From: Boswellia sacra
Lineage: Eukaryota > Streptophyta > Magnoliopsida > Sapindales > Burseraceae
Length of the DNA: 64,000 nucleotides
Assembly (NCBI GenBank): GCA_013180625.2
Contig: SNVD02002577.1
Coordinates: forward strand, 1,194,501 to 1,258,500
Reading direction: 5' to 3'
In this document: positions 46,557 to 59,111 of the stretch, piece by piece
Numbering within the stretch: the stretch's first letter is position 1
How the letters are laid out: every line of letters begins with the position of its first letter
Position numbers and translations under genes: made by a program
The notes under the pieces: generated by a model
The model's input: only the letters and a program-made list of their open reading frames with translations
The model's database searches: none
What the model was told of the DNA's origin: nothing

Positions 46557-49500
46557 TCACTTCGCCTTTGATGCAGAGGACCCTTTTTTCCTTTTCTTAG
46601 AGGGATTGGTCCTGCTACTACACTTGGAACAAAACCAGTCGTCCTCTGGAACATTTTCAAGTGGTGGATCACAACAGTCAATATGGGTACCAATCCCACA
46701 ACCTACAGAGCCCGTTTCGTCACCGCAGATCAGCATTACTTCCCCTCTATCATTACGCCCACAAACTTGGCAACTTATATCATTATCATCTTGATTATCA
46801 GGTAAACTTACGTCTGGATGAATTTCTTCTGCTTTGCTAAGCACGTTGGCAAATGACTTCTCTGCCCAGGCATGAGTATTATATAGCACATGTCTCTCAA
46901 GCGAATAACCAGGCTTGCAGACGAACTCCACTAAGTAATCAGCCACAACACAGGGAATCTCATGCTTTAAGAACTCCTGAACCCACAAATCAACACGTGG
47001 CATACCAGGACTGACGACAGCGAAGTCAACTCCACATTTGAGGAAGCGAGTGTAAGGGGGAGATGTTGCTAATATGTTTCCATCTGCAGCCTTCACCACG
47101 CGCTTTAGAGTATCCTGCATGGTATTTAAGGCAGGAAATATTAAGCGAGTAGTTCAAAGATTACAAATAACAAAGATGGAAGCCAACTCTGATCATATTC
47201 TTTCACTAAAAAGGAAAAAAAATCAGTTAAAAGAAATCTAAAGATGTTAGCAAACGACGGCGGGAAAAGAGATACCAAAGGTGGGGCGATGCATCCTCCG
47301 TATACAATGATGCGCATTCCATAGAAGGCACCGTGACCTGTCCTTTCCCTTAACAGTCGCCACTTCCTTGGAGCCTCTAAGTTAATTGCACCATCTCCAC
47401 TAAGGCCACTTTTGTGCCATTCGTAAGGTTCCTCGGCCAAGAATTTTCCTGCCTGACTACAGGCACTTAAATATTCGTTCTTAAGAATCCACCTGCATTC
47501 GAGACAGAATCAAATTGATCACTCTGCTTAATATCTGTTACACAAGTGATTCCAAAACACAGTTTCACCTGCAGAATGAATTATTAACAATTTGAGGACA
47601 ATGTTTGGTCAAAATTGGTATGCAAAGTCCAAAAATTTATGCAGATGGTGCTTCACCTTCCAGATGCGGCAGCAGCAAAGAGCTTCTCTGTTCTGCGAAT
47701 TGGATCAGGGGCTATAAAATGTGTTGCCTGGTATGACCATTGATGAGAATCTCTGCAAAATCTTCCTTTCAAACGCCTTATTACTTGTTGAAACTCCTTT
47801 TTCTGAAGTCTATGTCCACCCAATATAAAACATGCAGGTTCAGTTTTCAACCTGTTCAGAGTTTCTCTTAGCGGTGTCAAATTAGAATTGAGCTTCTCAA
47901 TATTTTTATTGATCTTTTTTGGGGCCTTCATAGATTTACGAACTGACTTCCCAACACTAAGACTTGATGTTTGGTCCCCCACAACTGGCATGTTCTCTTT
48001 CTCCGCTTCCATGCAGCTCACCAACTTATTTCCAGATGCAGTGCTCTCGCTACTTCTGCTTACATGATGAAGCACACTTTTTTCAGTTTCAATCTCTTTC
48101 TTCTTAGTGTCATTTTTATTCAAAGTTACCTCCTCATCCCCATCTTTCTTGCATTCCACTCTTTCCTCAGCAGGAACACTCTTTGCTTTGGCCTTACCTG
48201 AAGGTACTTTCTTCCCTCTAATTATTTTTCTTTTCATACCCTCCCTTTTGGAGGTTGGTTTATCCAAGTTAAACTTCTGGCCACAAACTGTTTTACCCAA
48301 TTCAGGTTCATTTATCCTTTCCTTTGCAGCCATCCTGTCGTGTGTAACAACATGGGAATCATTTGCTACATCTGTAACTCCAGGTTTCATTTTCAGCATT
48401 CTATCTTCCTTGTGTATTGATTCAGCTGCCTCAGACCTCTCACAGTTTACCGGCTTTGCAGACTCTTCATCTTCCTCATCAGGAGCCTCAGTTTCATCAT
48501 CTATAGACTGAATATTGTTACTTGTTTTATTACCACACTCAGCAACGGTGTCTGTATCCAGCAGTTTTATCTCTCCAACACTTCCAGTTGAAGGCGATGT
48601 TTCAAGCTCATTGGCCTCAGAAAACAACTCCTCGTTGGTTCTCTCTTCTCTTCCACTTGAACAAACTGCGGCATCATTTAGAGAGGCACTTCTCAAGTAA
48701 ATAGAACCCTTCAGATTCACAGCATTTCTAGGACCCAAAGTCTTTTTCGCAACCATCTTCTTCCTAAGTGGCTTTGCAGTAGTCTTCTCATTTTCTCCTT
48801 GAAGTAAGTCCAAGTTAACAGGTCTGTGTGACTTCTCCATATCCAAATCTCTGTTTTTGGAAGACAAAACCTTAATGTGGAGTTGCTGATTCTGTGGCTC
48901 CCCTGCCTCAGGTCCAATATCAGGCTTCCTTGTTAAGATGGACTCTTTTACTCCTCCAAAAGGTGATTTGCCAGCCGTCTTATCAGCATTTTCATTATGC
49001 TCAGTCTCTAAGGTCACAGTTCTACAGGAAGGCAGATCAGTTGGTGATGCTTTCTTGTTAAAACTGGACGCACTGTCTCGAGGGTTAAGTGCAGAATTCA
49101 GATTAGCAACCTCATATGTATAATAGCCACTAGTGGGTAGAGGCAAATGGTTATCACTCTCGAGCGGATGAAGCTCCAGAGATTTTGGTTCCAATTCTTG
49201 ATTTTTGCAGTTAGCTAATCGACTACTGTCACACGCTGTTGCATTATGACACATCTTTTGTGATTTATTACTACCACCAGACAAATTGTTCATTCCCTTT
49301 TGAGGTAATGTACCACTTGAGTCTGCTCCATGACATGACTCATGTCCTCTCTGTGGAGTTCCAAGACAACCTGTGGCAATTTTGGCCTCCACATGTTGAA
49401 CTCCAGATGTATCGTCAAGAACATCATCAACTTTAAATTTATCTAGGTTTGCTTTAGGAGAACCACTTACATTACTGGATACTTTTGCAAAGGACATTGA

Positions 49501-52500
49501 GGGAAGGGATTTCAGAGGGGTTTTCCTTGTGTAACTTAGAGAATACTTTGACCTGGAATCAGAGGACATTTCAGCTTCTTTAGTGGTAGGTGCCAAGTCA
49601 TTGTCCACTTTTGCTGAACTTGGAGTTCTCTCAAGTTGAGCATCCTTAAAAACACCGGTATCGAGAGAGCCATGCACCTCAGGAATATTGACATTAGCAA
49701 AGCTAGAGGATTGAAAAGATCCACTCACTTTGACAGGAGTTGATAGCATGTCCTTAGCATTAGCAACAGAAGGACCTGCAGGCATGGTTGAATTTGGCAG
49801 CACTGCAGGCACTCTTCTTGCTGATTTTGGTGATTCACAGGCAGTTGCCATTACAACTTCCAAATTATGAGGACTCTTATTCATGTCTTTCACCCCAAAT
49901 TGCTTCAAGGTGACATCTTCAGCCTCGTCTTCAGAATCTTTAGCTTCAGCTTCCATCATTTCCAGTTCATAGCCACTGTGAGAAGAAATGTAGTTTATTA
50001 TTAGCATGATTCACACTCAAAAATATATATTCCATTTTTATCCATGCCAATTCATCCTCACAAGAGAAACATTCAACAACCTGAAAGCCAAGAAGTAAGA
50101 TCAAGTAGAGAAGGAATTAAAGAGTTCAATTGACAACAACCTGGCAAAAGTAACTACAGCTTGTCCCTAGCCCCCATTAAGGCAAGCTATGAAGATGCTT
50201 AATTCTATGTACGTTTCATTGCACATATATTCTAAAACAGACGTGACCATTGTGCCAACTCTTAAACAGAATATACATTTGCAATGCCCACAAATATTTT
50301 TTTCAAAAAAAAAAATGAAGTGCAATTGTTAGTCCACACTATTGTTACAACATATTTTCTTTTAATTTTTTTATTAAACTTTTAAATGTGCAAAAGAAGA
50401 AAAATTTACCAATGCATAAATATATCTACTGCTACAAAACAAAATAGTACAACCAATTCAAATACTTCACCTCTTGTTATAGTTAATTTCTGGAAGAAGC
50501 TCCCAATCCCTTAAACTGCAAGAGGAAAGAAAATTGTGTAGGAAGATCAAACATTAGATAAAAATTTTCATTAGACAAATTACAATGTGAATCTTTGTTC
50601 AAGTATTGTAAAACTTTCCTGTAAATACTTTAGTGTATCAAAACATTTAGGAGTAAACAAAACGTATTAGACATACCAATCTTCCAACCAACGATGATTA
50701 ACAAGATTTATCTTCTTTATTTTCTTGGCAAGCTCATACTTCTCCCCTGTTACATTGACGATAATCCATTAATATATATTCAAATCTACTGAGGCACCTT
50801 GTTTAGGAAAATATAAAGCAAATATAATTGATTGTCCCTAAGTAAACTATCAAAAATTAGACTTATCAATAGATAAAATGAATTATCTGAAGAAGCTTCA
50901 TGAAACACCACTGTAAATGTAATGGTACTACAAGTAACTAATAGTACAGGTCATATATGTGCGAAATAAACCATTGCATCGCCATGTTCAAATAAACAGA
51001 TGGAGAAACACTATCAGCATTTTATAACTCAACTTCATTAGAAATTGAGGGAAGAAGACACAGTTGGATTTAATGAACAACAGATCATATCCACAGTCGA
51101 TTTGAATAAAGAGAAACTAGGCATAGCAACAAGGTGTTAGGACCAACTTAAAAAAAATAAAAAATACTAGCAGATTCCTAATACTTCAACTACCACCATG
51201 ACCATAGTTTTACAGTCTACATTATCTGAGCAGGTCATTCAAAGTTCATTTAGAAGAGACTCACACCTTTTGGAAATTGTAAATATGTTTTTGATATTAT
51301 ATTCTCTAACTGAATATGCAGACCTAGGTGCAGTTAGTGAACAAATACTCTCTTTGCTGCCCTCTACTGGTTTGGGAAAATTAAGAAAATTTGTTTAAGA
51401 TAGAAGATTGTGAAATATGGGACAAGATCAGAAGCTTATTCACAGAAAGAGAAAAGTACTACACGCTTGATGAGAAAGATAAGAGACATATTTACTACTA
51501 TTTTTGCTAGATGATTTTTATGCGCTAATCTAATGAAAACTTAGAAGCATACCCTCAAATTTGTAGCAAATGAGATGAGTAACTTTGTTTGCAACTAGTG
51601 GTTTTGAAAATCGTGCTCCCATCAAGCCAACCATTGTCTGAAAACAGAAGATATAGTCAGAAAACTATATGCTCATATCAAACAACTACCTCCAATAACT
51701 CCAACCAGATGTCAGCAAAAACATAAGAGAATCACATACCATAATGTCATCACGATCTTGTCGCTGATACCCAGTCAAGCACACAACTAGATCGTTGGCA
51801 CCAGGAATTCCATTCAAATCCTTGAGAGGTCTGTACATAACCTGCACAATTTAAAGTGTTAATACCAATTGTATGCACAAAATAGTACAAGGAAAAGAAC
51901 CGAAGCTTCAGATACCAAAATGGAATTGCATGCTCTAAACATAGTAGAAGGGGAAATTGAGCAATTATAGATGCTTCAGACCCTAAATCAAAATATCATA
52001 GGTTCCTCAAATTCATAGATAAGTACATTTCATTATCTTTCAACTTAAACGTGAAGGAATCACATCCAATGAAGTATTCACACTAATTGTGACAAATTCA
52101 AATAATGGAACTCACTGAAGTGTTATCAACAGGCATTCCAATATCATAACTATGATCAACCCATAATGATGTGACAAGTATTTTCCCATCATTTCGAGCA
52201 GCAACACAAACGGGATCGTCCTGCACAGCATAGTGACAGTAAATACCGAAACAATAAACTACGAGCGCCAACCAAAAAAAAAATAAAAATAAATAAATTT
52301 AATTTCTAATAAATTAGGTACCAAAGCATGCTAAGAAAATATAATCAATTGAAAATAATGGGAAATCAGAGACAAGACTTACATAAACAACCCCGTCCAC
52401 GATCACATGAGTGCAATTGGGGCCGTACTGCCCAACATCAACTCCGCCGCCATCAGTAAGCTTCGACCGAACCTGCACGTTCGAAAACATATTTAAAAAC

Positions 52501-52647
52501 AAATCATGTACAAAATCATTTCGGCATAATACGTGCATATATAAGAGGGGGGAGAGAGTGAGAGACCTGGCGTAGGTTGCTTGGGTCGAAGCCGAACAGC
52601 ACGAAACGAACGCCAGTAAATGGTTTGGACAGAGAATCAATTTCCAT
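46557..52647 (-). CDS. BRCT- and PHD-domain nuclear protein, 10 exons, 1,223 aa
   Basis: Exons (minus): 52647-52567, 52472-52383, 52220-52116, 51841-51740, 51637-51553, 50746-50677, 50515-50471, 49975-47657, 47492-47276 and 47114-46557, all GT-AG, joining into 1,223 codons. The N-terminus carries two BRCT repeats (about 8-95, 'GVRFVLFGFDP'...'WVDHSYDIGMPV'; about 97-190, 'VVCLTGYQRQDRDDI'...'WLEDCLRDW'). A long Ser/Lys-rich disordered stretch lies in the 2.3-kb exon 8. Two more BRCT repeats follow (about 905-995, 'FILGGHRLQKKEF'; about 1020-1135, 'GMRIIVYGGCIAPP'). A C4HC3 PHD finger (1153-1203, 'CQVCGRN'...'WFCSKC') and a basic 'KKRKK' tail, a likely nuclear signal, end the protein. Paired BRCTs bind phosphopeptides and PHD fingers bind histone tails, so a chromatin-linked DNA-damage role is likely. 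It resembles the product of Arabidopsis At4g02110 (recalled, not searched). Confidence 0.92.
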
Positions 52648-53240
52648 GATTAAATTATTTAAAATCCTTTATATCAAATTACCTGCGGTTGTATAAACTT
52701 AGAAGAAATGAAGAGGTGAATTTCCGGAAGCACGGAAGACTAGGAGTGAAGAAGAGTGTTGTGGAATCTAACAAACCTTGTCGAGGGAGAGTGAGAGGAG
52801 GGAATTATTGGTTCAATTTTCTGTGCACTGGCGGGAGTGAAATTTTCGGTTGCACGTGGTGTCTCCACGTGACATTATGATTAGGACATTATTTTTGACA
52901 CGTGTCCTACCTTCAGTGATTAACCAAATCAAAATCTTAATGGGCCGCACTGACCCAACCCAACCAAATCCAATCAACGATATAAAAAGGTGGGTTTTGT
53001 TTCAACAAGTTTGGCATTATAGTGTCGAGATTTTAAACAAATTATATTATATGAGTAATTCCAAGTTAATACTTTTTTACCAACAAAAGCCCTAACATTT
53101 GCGTAAAAATGCATAATCTTTGAAAAAAAAAAAGGTTTAATTTTTTTTTTTTTCAAAACAGCATGCGATGGGCTCATCTTATGCAACCATCCCGCACAGC
53201 TGTCTATCCATTAACCCAAAAGAGAAAATTAACCACAAAT
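52648..53240. other. Promoter side of the BRCT/PHD gene
   Basis: Probable 5' leader and promoter of the minus-strand gene. A TGGGCC site II-type motif lies at about 52939-52944. No divergent gene is evident. Confidence 0.45.
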
Positions 53241-53545
53241 AAAGTTAGGAATAATTTTACAGGCGCCTCCTATAGTTTTATTTTATCAATAAAGATTTTT
53301 TATATTTTTATATAAATTTATTTTTTTAGATTTTTAAAAATACATGAGAGAAATCTCTTCTATTAAATCAGTCAATAATTTTATATAAATATATAAAAAT
53401 TAAAGGAATAAGATAGTCATTTAACCTTTAAAATTTTAAAAATTATTTTAAAGAAATAGAAGTGTAACAATAGGATTCAAACTCAAAAGTCTCCAAAGTA
53501 TGACAATCACACTCGATCACTCGAGCAAACAAGTTGTTTACATTC
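53241..53545 (-). mobile_element. Candidate SINE-like or dispersed repeat
   Basis: On the minus strand, GCTCGAGTGATCGAGT (about 53525-53510) is followed about 40 bases later by GAGTTTGAATCCT (near 53484-53472), which resembles the A-box and B-box spacing of tRNA-derived SINEs. An AT-rich body runs on to about 53241. A diverged 3' half of a similar sequence is seen on the plus strand at about 56413-56520. The family is inferred from motifs only. Confidence 0.35.
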
Positions 53546-53558
53546 AAACGAACAATAA

Positions 53559-54296
53559 GGTCATGTTTGACACGCAACATTATATAGTATTATTTTTAAT
53601 AATTATATTGCATTGCATTATATTGTATTAATTAATATTATACATAATATAATGGATGTTTAGTAAAACATTATACTGTACTATTTTTTATACTATATTT
53701 ATGTTTGGAGTATTTTTAAATTGTATTATATTATCTTTCATTTCAAAAATTAACAACATATTATTAAATAAATTAATATTATTTTTATACCAAATTAAAT
53801 AAATTAAATACTAAATAAAATAATTATAACCTACAATTATAAAAATATATAATCTTCCTCATATTTAATTAAATTCATATTGTCCTAATTAATATAAAAA
53901 AATTATATTATAAAAATAATTTTCTTGTGTCATAAAATACAGTCTATAACCAAAAAAAAAAAAGAAAAGACTTGTTCCATTTATATTAAATTCATATTGT
54001 CCTAATTAGATCAAAATAAAAAATATAATTTTTTTATTTTACACAAAATTATTATTGTATATAAGGGTTTTGTTGTATTTTAAAATTAAAGAGGACATAT
54101 ATAATGATTTATTAATTTAGTGTAATACAAAATAATACGGTGGTTTTTCTCTGCATTAGATAATGTAATATATGTTACATTAAATTATGTAATATATTAT
54201 TTAATACAATATAAAATTTGTTCCAAACATAAATATTATATAAATTAATTCAGTATAAAATTTTCATACGATACAATATTGACTGCCAAACATGCC
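53559..54296. mobile_element. AT-rich MITE (about 738 bp), PIF/Harbinger-like ends
   Basis: The left end GGTCATGTTTGACA and inverted right end GGCATGTTTGGCA form terminal inverted repeats. The flanks carry TAA on the left (53556-53558) and TAA one base outside the right end (54298-54300), close to the 3-bp TAA/TTA duplication of PIF/Harbinger elements. The body is over 80 percent A/T with no frame. A hAT-type MITE is the alternative. Confidence 0.6.
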
Positions 54297-55003
54297 GTAA
54301 AAACATATTTAAAAAATAGTGCTTCCTCTTACGATAACCAAACAAACTCATCTAACCATCTCATTTCCCATCCCTCTCTCTCTCTCTCTCTTCTATGCTT
54401 CTCGCCATCATCAACCATAAACCCAGAAAAAAAAAATCCTCAAAAAAGATCCTCAATCAACGAGTGTTTGTTTGATGACAATCAAGCTTGCAGTGTTCAC
54501 TTTTCTTCTCTTAATCTAATTTTATTTTAATATTTTCTTCCTTTCCATAAATTCAATTATGCTTAATCAATTATTCAATTTATGTTTGATAGAACTTTCA
54601 TTAATTTCTTTGCAAACAAACAGAACATTTTTTCCATAATTTTATAAAAATAATAAATTACTTATGGGGGGCTGATGTGGGCTGTGCGACTACCCTGAGC
54701 TGCTGCTTGGTGCGACTGAGTGCCGACTCGTGTTAGAAAGAAGACTTGAAGCTGGAGGCTGGAGCTTCAAGATGAAGTCCTGTGCGTGCAGACTTGTCAC
54801 TTGAAGAGAGAGCGAAGACTGAAGACGTGAATCAAAGATTGAGGGGTTTGTGCAGCGAGTTGTGTCTGTGTGGTTTGTGAGGTGAGACACTGGAGTTGGG
54901 GTTGGCGTAGTCAATGAAAATAGAACACTTTTGAATTTTGATTGCATTTGTATCAAGTAATATGTATCCGTAGGTTTTTTGGTTAGTTAAAATGTTTATT
55001 TTC

Positions 55004-56040
55004 GGAAAAATTGAAAAAATAGGTATAATTAGGGATCTTAGTTAAAATTTGGACATATCTTAAACAATTTTTATGCTATAGATACTTTTTAGTAAAAAGA
55101 CTCAATTACTCTTATGTATTTAATTTTTTTTCAAAGCCTTATTTTTTCTTATTTTCCTTTTCAGTCAAAAATTATCGAAACTCATCTCCCTATTTTCAGA
55201 CGAAAATTATCGAAATCCATCGACGAGTTGAGTTTTTGACAGATTTGAAAACTTATTTAGGGATAAATCGAGTGTTATAATGTGATTTTTGTAGTTTGAT
55301 GCGTGTAAAAATCGACGAAACGAGTTGTGAATCCAGTGTTATACCGCGATGCAGAAGACACTCGACAACTACCTATCGAGTCGTGTCGAGTTGTGTAATG
55401 TCGAGTGTTGAGTATTTATCGAGTGGTAAAATGTCGAGTGTCAAGTATTTGTCGAGTGGTAAAATATCGAGTGGTGTAGTGTCAAGTATTGTAGAGTTAA
55501 GTGTCGGATAATTGTTGAGTGTCGAGTGTCGCGTTGTGCTATGTCGAGTGTCGTCACAATACCACTCGACACTCGACATTTCATCACTCGACAAATACTC
55601 GATACTCGACATTTCATCTCTCGAGAAACACTCGACACTCGACATTACACAACTCAACATGACTCGACAGGTAGTTGTCGAGAGTAGAGTGTCTTATGTA
55701 TCGCGATATAACACTGGATTCACAACTTGTTTCGTCGATTTTCACACACATCAAACCACAAAAATCACATTATAACACTCGATTTATCCCTAAATAAGTT
55801 TACAAATCCATCGAAAACTCAAATTCGTCGATGGGTTTCGGTAATTTTCGTCTGAAGAGAGGGAGATGAGTTTCGGTAATTTTCGTCTAAAGAGAGAGAA
55901 ATAAGGCCCTAGGAAAAAATTGAATACATGAGGGAAATTGGATCTTTTTGTCAAGAAAGTGTCTATGGCATAAAAATTTTTCTGAATGTGTCCAAATTTC
56001 AACCAGGGTCCCTAATTGTGTCTATTTTTTTATTTTTTCC
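55004..56040. mobile_element. Foldback element with arms of about 500 bp
   Basis: The two halves are inverted copies over nearly the full length. Left end: GGAAAAATTGAAAAAATAGG; inverted right end: GGAAAAAATAAAAAAATAGA. Further matching blocks are the TTAGGGA block, ATTATCGAAA, AAATCGAGTGTTATAATGTG and GAATCCAGTGTTATA. The core (55360-55690) is a dense set of TCGAGTG/CACTCGA units on both sides of a short spacer near 55553. TTTATTTT flanks both ends (54995-55002 and 56041-56048), a possible target-site duplication, though low-complexity. No transposase is encoded. Long terminal inverted repeats suggest a Mutator-like or foldback origin. Confidence 0.8.
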
Positions 56041-56048
56041 TTTATTTT

Positions 56049-56980
56049 TTGTATAAACGATTTGGATTTTGGTTGTTGGATTTTGAATTCATTTGGCTGA
56101 GTTGTTTTGGAATTTTTTTTAAGGGGCTCTTTGCAATTGGTTTTGGCTGCGTTTGCTGTTGGTGATTAAGGAAGAAAGAACAGAGAAATTAGTGACAGTA
56201 AAGGATGGGTTTGTATTAGCGGTGACTTCAGATGAAATTGGTGAATTTTTTTTTTAGGGTGCGGTGTTGATAGTTTAATTTGTTTTGGGAGTGATATGAT
56301 ATTTTTTATTTTATTTTTAATTGAAATTATTTTATTTAGAAATTGTTAGAAGAATATTCAAGTAATTATAACTTATCTGGACGAAAAGATGATATTAGCT
56401 AATGATTGATTTAATAAAAGGGAATGGAGGTTTGTAATATATTTTTAAAAATTTAAGAATTAACTTTATAAAAAAATATAAAAATTTTTATTGATGAAAT
56501 AAATTTTGAAGGTACAGAGGGACGGGACGTTATCCCAAAAGACTTATATCCGAAAGAAAAAACATGACGTGTTTGGGAAGGGGGCATGGAATTAGATTAA
56601 ATCTAGTGTTTGGCTCGAGTCTTGGACTGGACTAATAGTTCAAGCTCAGTCCCAACTCCCTCTTCCATGCGCCATTTTAATGGGATTATCAGTCCCACCT
56701 TGCAGCACAAGTCCCATGCTAGGACAACTTTTTTTTAGTTAAAATTAAATTAAATAAAATAATAAATATAATAATGTAATACCTTTTAATTATATTTAAA
56801 TATCTAAAAATAAGTTTTGTTCGTGTCGATGGCATTTTGTAGACCCATTTGAATAGACCCAAAACACCCTCTTAAATACAACCTAAAAATTTTTACAAGC
56901 TTACGAGTATTTCAAAAAATCTTTAAATGAGCTAAAAGCATGATAAAGAAGTACGAATGGGATGACCATGATAAGTAAAA
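56049..56980. other. AT-rich spacer within the repeat cluster
   Basis: No frame or complete element. It includes a piece (about 56413-56520) similar to the 53.2-kb dispersed repeat. Confidence 0.4.
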
Positions 56981-56982
56981 TT

Positions 56983-57425
56983 AGAAGCCTCAGCTTGAGC
57001 CTCAAGTCGTTAAGTTTACCTCAACTTGAGCCTCAAGTCCACAAGCCTTGAACGAAATATCTCTTACTTCAACTTGAGCCTCAAGTTGTTGAGTTTACCT
57101 CAGCTTGAGTCTCAAGTCATTGAGTTTACCTCAGCCTGAGCCTCAAGTCCATAAGCTTTCAACGTAATGCCTCTTACCTCAGCTTGAGCCTCAAGTCATT
57201 GAGTTTACCTCAACTTGAGCCTCAAGTCCATAAGCTTTCAACGTAATGCCTCTTACCTCAGCTTGAGCCTCAAGTCATTGAGTTTACCTCAACTTGAGCC
57301 TCAAGTCCACAAGCTATCAACGTAATGTCTCTTACTTCAAACTTGAACCTCAAGTCGTTAAGTTTATTTCAGCTTGAGCCTTGAGTCGTTGAGTCCGCTT
57401 CAACTTGAGCTTCAAATCCACAAAC
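56983..57425. repeat. Minisatellite: about 80-bp unit built from CTTGAGCCTCAAGT
   Basis: The short motif CA(A/G)CTTGAGCCTCAAGTC recurs about a dozen times at roughly 30-50-bp spacing. A larger unit containing AACGTAATGCCTCTTACCTC repeats at 57161, 57240 and 57319 (79-80 bp), with an earlier diverged copy at 57051. The core CTTGAGCCTCAAG is nearly self-complementary, so every unit could form a small hairpin. Confidence 0.9.
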
Positions 57426-57850
57426 ATTCAATGTCTATCTTGGCAACAAGATGCATATTAGCTAGAATACGTGGCAGCCCCGTAATATATCAAAATAAAG
57501 GTTGTGAGTCCCTTTTATAAATCATCTAGAATGTTATACAACCCCTCAAGATCATGACAACTCAAATCAACGGATGGTCAGGATCTAGGTTATGAATCAG
57601 GTTTGCCTATAAAACCCTATTTATGCCTCAAAGGCAGGGGACGACTCTGAGATAATTCATAGGAAGATTTTGAGAACGTCCACTGAGTTTTCTCTCTTCA
57701 CTCTATTCGCCCTCCACTACTGTTCTATTATCTACACTCACACAAAATACACTAAAACACACTTTTTTCTTGATTTTTCACCATATGTAAAACCCTCAAA
57801 CTAACTTAAGCGTCGGAAGGTCTATACTGGTAAAAAATCTGGCAACCCTT
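57426..57850 (+). mobile_element. Probable LTR fragment (Ty3/gypsy-like)
   Basis: The segment has the look of a promoter-bearing LTR: TATAAAACCC at about 57609, then a pyrimidine-rich stretch, and the phrase AACTTAAGCGTCGGAAGG at about 57803-57820, which recurs with small changes near the 3' end of many plant Ty3/gypsy LTRs. The minisatellite at 56983-57425 would lie in its U3. I find no second LTR, primer-binding site or gag-pol, so this is a solo or truncated LTR; exact ends are not resolved. Confidence 0.5.
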
Positions 57851-59111
57851 GACATTTTACCATGTTACAGTTGTTGAAAAAGTTTTCAGCTACAAAGGCA
57901 CCAGCCATTGCCATGAATGTACCTTGAAGCAACTAGGGGGCCAAAGGTGGAAGGAAACAAAGAGTTCGCTTCACTTTCAACCATCAGAAGATTGTCCCTG
58001 CACTCTCACAGCCATCCTTTTCATCTTGTCAGTGGCTGTCTCCTAATCTTCAGAGGTTTGTCTGAAGCTATACCTGCGTCTTTAATCTTTCGATGTCTCT
58101 CTTTTGTTGTGATCTTGGGTTAAATCTTAGGACTTTAGTTGGCATTGCCATTGCTTGCTTGGAACTCATATGTTTTAGAGCATCAAGACTTGTCTAGTCA
58201 TGTTCTTTGTAATTGGTCAAGTCCTAATTAAGTCTTAAGTGCTGTTAATTTTCATCCACTACTTTGTTCCGAGCCATTCCTCCAAAATTGGATTAATACG
58301 TGCCTAGCATATAGTCTCTATACTTCCATTTCTATCAACACAAAACAAACACCTAAGATTGTCTAAGTCATTCACTATAAAATCTCCTTACGTGTCTAAT
58401 TTTGGTTGTAACTATTTTTTGGTAACAACAGTTTGTATTATTAAATTAATATTTATTTTCATATAACATGAATATAAAAATAAATATTAATTTAATGATA
58501 TAAAAATAAATATAATCTAATAATTCTTAAATATGAAATATTAATAAATTATAATATTTAATTATATTTAAATTTATATAATAATTAATTTTAACATTAA
58601 ATATATTTTATATTATTATTTATATATTTAATATTTAATTTTTATTCAATTTCAATTTGAATAAAAATTAAATTAGTTTATTTTTTTAAATTATTTTTCT
58701 AAAAATCATCTATATTAATAGTTAAGTCTCATATCATATCAAATAATAAACAATATTATTTAATTTAATTTCATATTATATAATTCAATCTAATATAATC
58801 TTAATCTGAATCTCGATCCAATTCAATTAAGTCTAACCCACTCCCGGCCCTCGAACGCACCCTAAAGTTACAGTATTAGTCTTGTTAAGCGCCGGCAAGG
58901 GGAAGCGGAGGATAATAATTTTAGAATTAAAAACTTCATTAATGACGTGGCACCATTTTACATAAACAATGGGCGAAGTCAATCCCATCAACGAACCATC
59001 GCGACCAAAAATTTTCAAGTCGGTAGGTTTGGAGATCTAGATAGAAGTATAAAATCTCCGACTAGTTTCTTCTTCAACACTTTTTTTCGTGATTCACAAA
59101 GAGAAGGGGCG
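57851..59111. other. Spacer and promoter of the TMEM205-like gene
   Basis: It contains a higher-GC piece at about 57880-58130 without a recognisable frame and a very AT-rich stretch at about 58430-58830. The terminus-like sequence CCCTCGAACGCACCCT at about 58849-58864 has no visible partner. The final 150 bases are the probable leader of the next gene. Confidence 0.45.

Noticed and set aside
55296..55775. Overlapping frames of 65-95 codons rich in Ser, Val and Met on both strands
   Set aside because: They are translations of the TCGAGTG repeat core of the foldback element.
58849..58864. Terminus-like CCCTCGAACGCACCCT that could end a MITE
   Set aside because: No matching inverted end or target-site duplication could be located within the preceding 500 bases.
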